Assembly (NCBI GenBank): GCA_017398725.1
Contig: JAFQFA010000024.1
Coordinates: 59,912-123,911, forward strand
Reading direction: 5' to 3'
DNA: 64,000 nucleotides
DNA from: Oscillospiraceae bacterium
GTDB taxonomy: Bacteria; Bacillota; Clostridia; Oscillospirales; Oscillospiraceae
Notes under the pieces: generated by a model
What the model saw: only the letters and a program-made list of their open reading frames with translations
Databases searched by the model: none
Told to the model about the DNA's origin: nothing
Shown here: one piece after another, positions 58,012 to 64,000 of the stretch
Layout: each line of letters begins with the position of its first letter
Position numbering within the stretch: position 1 is the first letter of the stretch
Made by a program: the position numbers and the translations under genes

Positions 58012-58764
58012 TTAAACCAAGGCGTAGCGAGCCTTCAAAATCTGCTCGCAGGCTTCCAGATCCTCCGGGGTGTTGATGCCCCGCAGGTCGTCGCCGTCAG
58101 GGGTGAAATAGGTCTGCACCTTCATTCCCCGGCGCACCATCAGTTCCGGAACTTCGGTAACATAGTACTCCTTCTGCACATTGGCACAGCCCACCTGCGG
58201 CAGCACCTCAAAGAGGCTGCGGCTATTGAACACCATCACACCGGAAAACAGCTCTTTAATCTGCGCCTGTTCGGGCGTGCAATCCTTGCCTTCCACAATG
58301 GCGGCAAACTCACCCTTTTCATCCCGGAGCACCCTCGCCCACATGGTCAGGTTGGGATTTTCCGCCGTCATCAAGGTGCAATCGGCACCGTTTTCCTCAT
58401 GCTGCCGGCACATTTTTTCCAGCTCAGAACGGCGGAACAGGGGCATATCACCAAAGGTGATCAGCACATTTCCGTCAAATCCCCGGAATGCTTCGGCGCA
58501 AGTCATGACCGCATGACCGGTACCAAGCTGCTCAGTCTGCTCGGTATAGCTATATGCATCACCAAAGTATTCGATGATCTGTTCCTTGCCGTAACCCACC
58601 ACGATATAAACATCTTTGGGTGCGATAAAGCCGATGTTTTCCAGTACCACTTCCAGCATAGGTCTGCCGGCTACCCGGAACATTGCCTTCGGGGCATCGC
58701 CGCTTACCTTCTGCAAGCGCTTGCCTTTGCCGGCGGCAGGTACGATGGCTCTGATGGGTTTCAT
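58012..58764 (-). CDS. Sugar-1-phosphate nucleotidyltransferase (GlmU/UDP-HexNAc pyrophosphorylase-like)
   Basis: A 250-residue nucleotidyltransferase with RAIVPAAGKGKRLQKVSGDAPKA (signature GxGxR and the later Lys), EQTEQLGTGHAVMTCAEAF, LITFGDMPLFRRSEL with the metal Asp, and EFAAIVEGKDCTPEQ. These match the uridyltransferase half of GlmU, without the left-handed-helix acetyltransferase part. The start at ATG 58764 has AAGGAG 8 bases upstream; an ATG three codons earlier is too close to it. It follows the HexNAc-kinase-like gene by 12 bases, so the pair probably makes a UDP-sugar (UDP-GlcNAc/GalNAc) from the free sugar. Confidence 0.87.
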   Translation of the reverse strand: MKPIRAIVPAAGKGKRLQKVSGDAPKAMFRVAGRPMLEVVLENIGFIAPKDVYIVVGYGKEQIIEYFGDAYSYTEQTEQLGTGHAVMTCAEAFRGFDGNVLITFGDMPLFRRSELEKMCRQHEENGADCTLMTAENPNLTMWARVLRDEKGEFAAIVEGKDCTPEQAQIKELFSGVMVFNSRSLFEVLPQVGCANVQKEYYVTEVPELMVRRGMKVQTYFTPDGDDLRGINTPEDLEACEQILKARYALV

Positions 58765-58776
58765 TGCATACACTCC

Positions 58777-60495
58777 TTAATCGATCTGTCCGTTCAGATT
58801 CAGATCCATATAGATATTGCGCAATATCGCTTTAATCTGAGGCAGTTTCTTTTCCATGTCCTCCACCAGCTTCAGCTGAGTGCGGGCACGGTCCAGATTC
58901 TGACCGGGATAATAAATATTATAGTAGGTATCGCCGTTAATATGATCCATCAGGAAGCGAATACCGTCCTCTGCTGTGATGATCAGGGAAGCATACGGCA
59001 GCAGTGCCAGTTCTTCCGGGGTCAAAATATCGCCGCAGGATTCCAGATAACCGCGGGCATACTGCTCGTAAAGGCTCAGGTTGCAGGAGACCTTAGAAAG
59101 GTCCTTTTCGTCATCCTTGGCAGTGTTGGTGCCAATACGCATGCTGTCACCGTAGTCATAGAGGGGGGAAGAAGGCATAACTGTATCCAGATCGATGATC
59201 GCCACCGGCAAATGGGTGACATTATCAAAGAGGATATTGTTCAGATTACAGTCATTATGGCAGATACGGGTGGGAATCTCTCCGCTTTCCAGCGCATCAC
59301 TGATGATCCCGTACTTATCTGCCCGTTGCCGCACAAAGTCGATCTCCGGGCCAACCTGCTTGACGCGTCCCTTCGCATCCCGGCCAATGGCTTCTTCCAA
59401 GTCCTGATAGCGGCTCTTGGTATTGTGGAAATTGGGGATGACTTCTTTGACATCTGTCGCCTCCACATCCTTCATTTCCTTCAGGAACATGCCAAAGGCA
59501 CGGCCTGCTTGGTAGAAGGTCTCGGGACGCTCCGGAATATCCAGAGAATACACATTATCAAAGTGGGTCAGCATCCGCCAGCAGCCGGAATCATCCCGCA
59601 AGTAGGAACGGCCGTCCTTGGTGGGCCGGATCTGCTGCACAGAGCCTTGCTTGCCCCGACCCGGCAGCAAGAGTCTGCCGAACAGGTGGTTGGTGGTAAG
59701 CTTAAAATTATCCATCAGCGCATCTACATCCGGGAATACGTTGGTATTGATCCGCTGCAGGGTGTACTTATGGACATGACCGGTATCAGACAGAGTCTCC
59801 ACCTTGTAAGTACGGTTGATATAGCCTTTATTGATCTGAGTAATAGCGGTAATATCGCCACGGATGGCAAACTTCTCCGCAATATTCTGCAGCTCGTTAA
59901 TGGGGGATGCACCGTTGCGCTCCGGCTCCAAAACAAGATGCAACACCGCGCCGGGCCGGTCCGAATCGAAATCCACATGGGCAAACAGCTCCAGCATCCG
60001 CCGCAGCACCCGGGAAAGCACCGTGTCCTTCTGGGCAAATCGATAAAGATTGCAATACAGCAGGCGGGCGATCAAGCTGATGAGCACATATACAGCCGCA
60101 AAAGCAACCAAAGAGGTAAAGGGAACTACCGCAACGGGCCACACCCGGGTCAATAACACGCCGGTTGTCACAAACAGAACTGCCGCCACTACATTGGCCA
60201 AAATCTCCTTTGTGAAGGCATAGATGGAACCGTAACGGAAAACCTGATTGTAGCACTTAAGCAAAAAGCGCAAACCGAAAAAGAAAACCGTTCCAACCCC
60301 CAGATAACAAAAGATCGTGGAATTGGGAAGCTGCTGCTGCAAAGAGGGTTGGATCACAAATACGCCAACCCAGCAAAGCAAATAAATCAGGGCATCGTAT
60401 GCAACCATCATCCAACGGATCGCGCGCCGTTCGATCACATTTTCGCCGGCTACTTTTTTTGTGAGGACATTGTTGTCTGTCGTTTTTTGGTCCAT
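58777..60495 (-). CDS. Membrane-tethered N-acetylhexosamine-kinase-like phosphotransferase
   Basis: A 572-residue fusion. Residues 25-145 form four membrane helices resembling the N-terminal membrane region of CapD/WbpM-type sugar-nucleotide enzymes (WMMVAYDALIYLLCWVGVF, FFFGLRFLLKCYNQVFRYGS). About 195-572 is an aminoglycoside-phosphotransferase-fold kinase like NahK: INKGYINRTYKVET, KYTLQRINTNVFPDVDALMDN, the catalytic CHNDCNLNNILFD (about 413-425) and IIDLDTVMP (metal Asp), and DYGDSMRIGTN. NahK phosphorylates GlcNAc/GalNAc at C1. The combination with four helices is not the usual soluble form. The following gene is a matching nucleotidyltransferase. Confidence 0.85.
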   Translation of the reverse strand: MDQKTTDNNVLTKKVAGENVIERRAIRWMMVAYDALIYLLCWVGVFVIQPSLQQQLPNSTIFCYLGVGTVFFFGLRFLLKCYNQVFRYGSIYAFTKEILANVVAAVLFVTTGVLLTRVWPVAVVPFTSLVAFAAVYVLISLIARLLYCNLYRFAQKDTVLSRVLRRMLELFAHVDFDSDRPGAVLHLVLEPERNGASPINELQNIAEKFAIRGDITAITQINKGYINRTYKVETLSDTGHVHKYTLQRINTNVFPDVDALMDNFKLTTNHLFGRLLLPGRGKQGSVQQIRPTKDGRSYLRDDSGCWRMLTHFDNVYSLDIPERPETFYQAGRAFGMFLKEMKDVEATDVKEVIPNFHNTKSRYQDLEEAIGRDAKGRVKQVGPEIDFVRQRADKYGIISDALESGEIPTRICHNDCNLNNILFDNVTHLPVAIIDLDTVMPSSPLYDYGDSMRIGTNTAKDDEKDLSKVSCNLSLYEQYARGYLESCGDILTPEELALLPYASLIITAEDGIRFLMDHINGDTYYNIYYPGQNLDRARTQLKLVEDMEKKLPQIKAILRNIYMDLNLNGQID

Positions 60496-60556
60496 TGGGT
60501 TTTCTCCCTTCTTGGCACGCTGTGCGCATAATTAGCACATTTTATATTTCCCGGTT

Positions 60557-60585
60557 AGTTTACCATAAATCCCACTTGATTGCAA
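60557..60585 (-). promoter_or_regulatory. Promoter of the HexNAc-kinase/nucleotidyltransferase operon
   Basis: Minus-strand TTGCAA (60585-60580), 17 bases, TAAACT (60562-60557). The rest of the gap up to 60700 shows no gene. Confidence 0.65.
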
Positions 60586-60700
60586 CCCTGTTTTTCCAAA
60601 AAACGGTGGCAAATACAGGAAAATACCGTCGAAATTCCGGAAATATTATAATAGACAGGCGACATTTTTGAGAGGAAACGCAGAAAAATAATTGCCGCCA

Positions 60701-60731
60701 AAATCCCGCAGGCAATTTGCCTGCGGGATTT
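60701..60731 (-). terminator. Terminator-like hairpin after the DUF2284 gene
   Basis: Thirteen-base stem (60701-60713 with 60719-60731), five-base loop; on the minus strand followed by TTGGCGG, so only a short T run. Confidence 0.6.
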
Positions 60732-60735
60732 ATTC

Positions 60736-61275
60736 TCAATCAAATACATACATGCCGAACAAGCCCAGAAGACCGTCGCCACAGGTGTACTCCATTTGGC
60801 ATACATCCGCCAGCTTTTTTACAAAAATACAGTAGGCAGACATACAGGAGTATTTCAGATCCGGGAACTTACAAGGCTGCCCCAACGTCTGGGCACAGGG
60901 ACTGCACAAAGCACAGCCGCTGGCGCCCACGATCACGCCATCAACCCCGGTTCCCCGTAGCCGTTTCACAAGCCGCAGTTGGGCGGCGTTATGGCCTTTT
61001 TTTGCCTGCTTGATCGCTACGGTGTCCCCATAATCCGCCACTTGCCAAATACTTTGCAGCACCAAGGCTTTTTTATGGTTTAAAATTCGCTGCTTCATTT
61101 CCTCCGGGCTGCCGCAATCCGGCGGACAGGAATAATTGGCGCCGTACTGGCCGCAAAGATTTTCCGCACAGTAAGGCCGAAAAGACGGGTCGAATACAAT
61201 TTGGTCTGTATCCACCACTGCCGCCGCGGAAAAGCCCTCTTCTTCTGCCCATGCGATCATTTCTTCATAGGTCAT
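60736..61275 (-). CDS. DUF2284 predicted metal-binding protein
   Basis: A 179-residue cytosolic protein with the DUF2284 Cys pattern: YCAENLCGQYGANYSCPPDCGSPEEM, then GASGCALCSPCAQTLGQPCKFPD and KYSCMSAYCIFVKKLADVC, ten or more conserved cysteines that probably hold iron-sulfur clusters. Proteins of this family are linked to corrinoid or redox metabolism in anaerobes but have no proven role. I chose the ATG at 61275 (MTYEEMIAWAEEEGF) over the GTG at 61284, which lies too near GGGGAG. It follows the SdpI-like gene by 5 bases. Confidence 0.85.
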   Translation of the reverse strand: MTYEEMIAWAEEEGFSAAAVVDTDQIVFDPSFRPYCAENLCGQYGANYSCPPDCGSPEEMKQRILNHKKALVLQSIWQVADYGDTVAIKQAKKGHNAAQLRLVKRLRGTGVDGVIVGASGCALCSPCAQTLGQPCKFPDLKYSCMSAYCIFVKKLADVCQMEYTCGDGLLGLFGMYVFD

Positions 61276-61280
61276 AGGTC

Positions 61281-62351
61281 TCACTTCTCCCCTATTCTGA
61301 TCAAAAGCTCGTCGTAGATCTTTCTCGTCTGCTCGGTATTTTTACCCGTGAGTACCAGTACTTCCCCGTCGACATGCAGCACGACTGCCGCATCGCTGCC
61401 GGGATAACCGAAGCGGGTGTAGCTGCCAAATTCATCATTGGTGAAGACACCCATCTGCACCGGCACATCACCGAAACCGTAAGTGCGCACACCCGCCTTG
61501 CAAGACTGCCGATATTCAATAGCGGTAATATCCTGATAGTTTACCGTAGTATCGCTAAAACCGGTAGCATCCACGGTAAAGGAGGTTGCATCATAGCGCA
61601 ATTCAAAACCGGCAAAAACAAACACAAAGAGCATAAGTCCCACTAAAACCAGTCCAACAATGGTCAGCATCCCATTTCTGACAGACTTCATATTTTTGGT
61701 CATGGGAATCTCCGGCTTTTCCGGAGCTCTGCCTTCTGCCACCTGCTTTTTGTAGTACCGCCATGAATAGATCGTAGGGACCAGAATCATAATCAGCATC
61801 AGCACAAAGAACACCGCGAAGGCGATCTCAATCGGCAGGAACACGCAAGGCACCAGCAACACGCCCCCAAGCATCCACAGCTTGCCGGCCATCCGGTGGG
61901 TGGCATACCAGTTTTCCTCATTGGCCAGTGTCCATTTGATCTTGATGCCGGTGGTGAAGCTCTGCTTACACTTGGGCAGATAATTACCGAGCACCACGAA
62001 GAAAACAGCAAACAGCAGCAGAGAATACTGGGCGATCTGCGGCGCTTTTCCCACAGAAGCGGCAAAGAACACGCCGGCAATGAACAAAGACAGCACCGGG
62101 ATGATCCACAGCACCATGTTAACAACCTTTTTGCTCTGATCTGCACCCTTGATATCCTTGGCCGAGAGCAGCACGCAAAGCCATTGGAAGCCCAGCAAAA
62201 TCAGCGGCATACCGGCCACCAGAAACAGCTTGCTGCCCACGCCCATAAACGCCGGCTGGGGAAGCTTGTTCCAGAAAATAAGCCCCAGCAAAGCGGGCAA
62301 TAAAATCACCAGAGAGGATATCAGCAATCCCCATTTATACTTTTTAATCAT
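61281..62351 (-). CDS. sdpI: SdpI-family membrane protein with extra-membrane C-terminal domain
   Basis: A 356-residue polytopic protein. Helices 1-6 (to about 190) have the DUF1648 and SdpI-type features, notably GNYLPKCKQSFTTGIKIKWTLANEENWYATHR, the family's core (split at about 123-155), and WMLGGVLLVPCVF. A further helix (MLTIVGLVLVGLMLFVFVFAGF, about 228-250) leads to a C-terminal PH-like domain of about 100 residues (VNYQDITAIEYR, VLTGKNTEQTRKIYDELL). In Bacillus SdpI confers immunity to the SdpC toxin and sequesters SdpR. It overlaps sdpR by 8 bases. No sdpC-like toxin gene is near. Confidence 0.85.
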   Translation of the reverse strand: MIKKYKWGLLISSLVILLPALLGLIFWNKLPQPAFMGVGSKLFLVAGMPLILLGFQWLCVLLSAKDIKGADQSKKVVNMVLWIIPVLSLFIAGVFFAASVGKAPQIAQYSLLLFAVFFVVLGNYLPKCKQSFTTGIKIKWTLANEENWYATHRMAGKLWMLGGVLLVPCVFLPIEIAFAVFFVLMLIMILVPTIYSWRYYKKQVAEGRAPEKPEIPMTKNMKSVRNGMLTIVGLVLVGLMLFVFVFAGFELRYDATSFTVDATGFSDTTVNYQDITAIEYRQSCKAGVRTYGFGDVPVQMGVFTNDEFGSYTRFGYPGSDAAVVLHVDGEVLVLTGKNTEQTRKIYDELLIRIGEK

Positions 62352-62619
62352 GATCGTTCCCTCCTTTTAGATCTGCCAGCCACAACATCGTCTCTTCCAA
62401 GACGGAAGCATTCAGTTCATAAATAATGTGCTGGCCCTGCCGGGTATCCCGCACCAAGTCCGCATCCTTCAGCACCGAAAGATGCCGGGATATGGACGCC
62501 GCCGTTACCGGGAACTGCTCGCAGATCTCACCGGCAGAAAGCCGGCCGCCTTTGAGCATATTCAGGATCTCCCGGCGGATGGGATCCGCCAGTGCCTTTA
62601 GTGTCTGTTGTAATGCCAC
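62344..62619 (-). CDS. sdpR: SdpR-type ArsR-family repressor
   Basis: A 91-residue winged-helix repressor: LQQTLKALADPIRREILNML, ICEQFPVTAASISRHLSVLKDADLV (recognition helix) and the beta-wing RDTRQGQHIIYELN. There are no Cys metal-sensing motifs of ArsR/CadC types, matching SdpR, which is titrated by membrane SdpI instead of by metal. Start is GTG at 62619 with AAAGGGGG 8 bases before. Probably represses its own promoter, which carries a TTAAC-6-GTTAA palindrome. Confidence 0.88.
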   Translation of the reverse strand: MALQQTLKALADPIRREILNMLKGGRLSAGEICEQFPVTAASISRHLSVLKDADLVRDTRQGQHIIYELNASVLEETMLWLADLKGGNDHD

Positions 62620-62639
62620 AGCATAACCCCCTTTAACAT

Positions 62640-62688
62640 TTAACCTAATTGTTAATTATAGTATATACGATGCCAGACGATCTGTCAA
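62640..62688 (-). promoter_or_regulatory. Promoter and likely operator of sdpRI
   Basis: Minus-strand TTGACA (62688-62683), 17 bases, TATACT (62665-62660), followed at 62655-62640 by the inverted repeat TTAAC-N6-GTTAA at about +1 to +15, a good site for SdpR autorepression. Confidence 0.72.
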
Positions 62689-62710
62689 TCCCCATCCTGA
62701 AATTATTTCT

Positions 62711-62792
62711 AAATTCCAATTTAGCGGTCTGTTTGCAAACAACAGCGTAGGGCGGGGCCTTGGTCCCGCCGTCAAAAGCCGTTCAACAGAGC
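62711..62792 (+). repeat. Palindromic MITE-like repeat, copy C (truncated)
   Basis: Left terminal repeat AAATTCCAATTTAGCGG and core CGTAGGGCGGGGCCTTGG, then homology to copy B through CAACAGAGC, where it stops abruptly. The right half is missing. It joins the truncated acetyltransferase gene. Confidence 0.72.
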
Positions 62793-62893
62793 TCAAATAA
62801 GGCGCCATGCTTAAATGCCCATTGATTGTCCAAAATAAATTGCTCACGGTCATCTTGGGTTAATGCAACAAGAGTTACGTTCGTATTCTTCAT
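62783..62893 (-). pseudogene. N-terminal fragment of a GNAT-type acetyltransferase, truncated by repeat copy C
   Basis: ATG at 62893 with GGAGG 11 bases upstream, reading MKNTNVTLVALTQDDREQF, ILDNQWAFKHGALFELC, then TGA: 36 residues. The opening resembles small GNAT acetyltransferases, but the acetyl-CoA site is gone. The last codons (GAG CTC TGT TGA) are already repeat sequence. A promoter and an elaborate leader remain in front of it. Confidence 0.7.
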
Positions 62894-62988
62894 TTTAAAA
62901 ACCTCCAACATAAAAATAGCTCGGCTACTACCCTAAAGTAATAACCGAGCTCACTCGACATCTTATCTGACAGGCGGCCTGCAAGCAT
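62890..62988 (-). CDS. Candidate 32-residue leader peptide overlapping an attenuator
   Basis: ORF from ATG 62988 to TGA 62892-62890. The stop overlaps the acetyltransferase start as ATGA, so translation would be coupled. The peptide starts MLAGRLSDKMSSELGYYF and ends CWRFLK. Its codons run through a terminator-type hairpin (62918-62951). Ribosome stalling in this ORF could open the hairpin, as in antibiotic-induced attenuators. The ribosome site is weak (GGGGAT 11 bases before), so expression is uncertain. Confidence 0.45.
   Translation of the reverse strand: MLAGRLSDKMSSELGYYFRVVAELFLCWRFLK
62912..62951 (-). terminator. Attenuator-type terminator in the acetyltransferase leader
   Basis: Fourteen-base stem with two G-U pairs (62951-62938 with 62931-62918), six-base loop, then ATTTTTA on the minus strand, about 20 bases before the gene start. 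Confidence 0.7.
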
Positions 62989-63048
62989 ACTGCTTACTAT
63001 CCCCTACACTACGGTGTACTGTCCTCCGATGACTTATTCTTTTAACTT

Positions 63049-63077
63049 TTTATACCAATAATTAGCTATCATGTCAA
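63049..63077 (-). promoter_or_regulatory. Promoter of the acetyltransferase leader
   Basis: Minus-strand exact TTGACA (63077-63072), 17 bases, TATAAA (63054-63049). Transcription would give a leader of about 150 bases. Confidence 0.75.
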
Positions 63078-63101
63078 TCTGTTCGAGATATTGGAATTGG
63101 A

Positions 63102-63608
63102 TTACTTGGGTTCACTATCTAAAATAATATAAAACCCCTCTTGAATTGCAGAAAGTGTTGCAATGGAGCATACAGCTATGGCAATGTAATTCAATTCCCA
63201 AAAAGGTATTATCAAAGGCAATAAGAACAGAAGGAGTCCTGTTACTTTGTTCATAGTCGTATGCAGGGATATAAACTGTTTTTTAGAAACATACCCCCAT
63301 ATGATATTGCTGATTTTGATAACCGCAATCGCCCCACCCCATATCCACAGCCATTGAGGGATATGGATTGCTGGCAACAATCTAATCATAGATGCAACTA
63401 CAAAAATGAGGTCGGCAATTGTATCAAGTTGACTTCCAAACTTACTGGTACTGTTTGTTTTTCTGGCGATTGTACCGTCTACCATATCACTAAAACCACA
63501 GAAGAGATATAGGATATAAAATGCCACGGAAAATGCAGGGAAGAATAACAATAAAATACTGCCGAGAATACGACATCCAGTGAGTATATTTGCAATATGC
63601 TTCGTCAT
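63102..63608 (-). CDS. CDP-alcohol phosphatidyltransferase family membrane protein
   Basis: A 168-residue membrane enzyme that joins a CDP-linked lipid to an alcohol. The full signature D-x2-DG-x2-AR-x8-G-x3-D-x3-D is present: D41, D44, G45, A48, R49, G58, D62 and D66 (SDMVDGTIARK, GSQLDTIAD). About five to six membrane helices follow. Start at ATG 63608 with GGTAGGTGA upstream; a TTG five codons earlier is less likely. Codon use is clearly AT-richer than in the rest of the window, pointing to acquisition. Could be a PgsA-, PssA- or specialised head-group enzyme. Confidence 0.88.
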   Translation of the reverse strand: MTKHIANILTGCRILGSILLLFFPAFSVAFYILYLFCGFSDMVDGTIARKTNSTSKFGSQLDTIADLIFVVASMIRLLPAIHIPQWLWIWGGAIAVIKISNIIWGYVSKKQFISLHTTMNKVTGLLLFLLPLIIPFWELNYIAIAVCSIATLSAIQEGFYIILDSEPK

Positions 63609-63686
63609 CTGTTCACCTACCAACTCAAGCTTATCGTGCTAAATTATACTCTCCATCTTGATGATTTTCAATGAAATGGGAAAAAG

Positions 63687-63712
63687 AAAGTGCTGTCGCA
63701 AGACAGCACTTT
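63687..63712 (-). terminator. Terminator of a gene lying beyond or near the right edge
   Basis: Eleven-base stem (63687-63697 with 63702-63712), GCAA/TTGC loop, then CTTTTTC on the minus strand. Confidence 0.7.
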
Positions 63713-63719
63713 CCTCTGC

Positions 63720-64000
63720 ATTTTTGGTAAATTATTGGCAAAACCAATAGCGGTTGTTAATCGCATCCACAAACAAGCCTTAAAAACGGCTGTTTTCCTC
63801 GCTTTTTCGGTGTATTCCGAAGTTTACAAGGCGGTTTTTAGTCCAACGGCTTCATCGTTGGGAAATGAAACCCCTAAACTTCATGGCTCTTCATCAAGCT
63901 TCATCTAAGCTTGTTTGCAAGGATTTCCCTTCATTTAGCTCTTCATATTCATTCAGGGAGCATTGCTAATTTGTTGTCAACTTGTTGTCAACGCACGCAA
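63720..64000. other. Right-edge stretch without a recognised gene
   Basis: AT-rich sequence in which no frame gives a convincing protein. A short plus-strand frame (63690-63908) has no ribosome site or family. Near the end, TTGTTGTCAAC is repeated in tandem at 63971-63981 and 63982-63992, a pattern often close to integrase-type genes, but no integrase is visible here. Confidence 0.4.

Noticed and set aside
58399-60156. A 585-codon plus-strand frame opposite the kinase fusion
   Set aside because: Antisense to the kinase catalytic motifs, and lacks a ribosome site.
60640-60690. TATAAT-like sequence on the plus strand (around 60646) with GAGAGG after it
   Set aside because: No acceptable -35 and no plus-strand gene follows.
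63690-63908. A 72-codon plus-strand frame at the right edge
   Set aside because: Begins inside a terminator hairpin, has no ribosome site and no recognisable sequence.
1-64000. Intact transposase, phage or CRISPR-Cas genes
   Set aside because: None was found on either strand; mobile signals are limited to small repeats, gene fragments and the AT-rich right end.

Overview
The window looks like chromosome from an anaerobic, spore-former-related Clostridium-class bacterium, most likely an Oscillospiraceae-type gut organism. Signs of this are the IspH-ribosomal protein S1 fusion, the dgt-dnaG-sigma gene order, frequent consensus TTGACA/TATAAT promoters with 17-base spacers, strong GGAGG ribosome sites, a two-subunit oxygen-sensitive hydro-lyase, a complete citrate lyase locus, and many Gram-positive cell-wall genes without outer-membrane genes. 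The species call is inference; no rRNA is present.

Layout. 1-3460 (minus): three tandem NagA-type deacetylase paralogs and the first codons of a further gene. 3753-8313 (plus): a CBM9-like protein, then a cassette of an old-yellow-enzyme/Fe-S/FAD reductase with both subunits of aconitase X. 8354-10428 (minus): DprA-like protein and DEAD-box helicase. 10618-14449 (plus): tmk, DJ-1/PfpI protein, mltG and a U32/TrhP protein. 14485-24130 (minus): a housekeeping block (Dabb protein, ispH-S1, cmk, two sigma-70 proteins, dnaG, dgt-like, yigZ-like, hflX), followed by rpmE and an M29 aminopeptidase to 25799. 25912-26781: homocysteine methyltransferase.

26800-30600 is an accessory patch: two copies of a small palindromic repeat, decayed fragments of a hydrolase and of an HpaI-type aldolase, a secreted metzincin-like protease behind a short leader ORF, and a lipoprotein. 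30664-34231 holds a membrane/E2-type acyltransferase fusion, birA, a CCC-triplet membrane miniprotein and an AEC transporter. 34273-38959 (minus) is an envelope cluster: VanY-type carboxypeptidase, two L,D-transpeptidases and a PlsC acyltransferase. 39090-42622 carries an alpha/beta hydrolase, tRNA-Gln(CTG) with downstream tRNA-like repeats, and ACT-UPF0210-monooxygenase genes.

43421-53820 is the metabolic centre. A minus-strand operon runs citD-citE-citF, ceramidase-like hydrolase, two-subunit fumarase-type hydro-lyase, M20 amidohydrolase and small monooxygenase. A divergent plus-strand operon runs citC, P-loop protein and a citX-citG fusion. CitC, CitX and CitG activate the lyase made from CitDEF; the hydro-lyase could feed it citramalate from mesaconate or handle malate/fumarate. 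53848-57867 is a methyltransferase plus an iron/cobalamin-type ABC importer. 58012-60495 pairs a sugar nucleotidyltransferase with a membrane-tethered HexNAc-kinase-like protein, which fits the amino-sugar theme of the NagA trio. 60736-62619 is a DUF2284 protein and an SdpR/SdpI pair. The right end (about 62700-64000) is AT-richer, with a third repeat copy, a truncated acetyltransferase behind an attenuator leader and a CDP-alcohol phosphatidyltransferase, and looks acquired.
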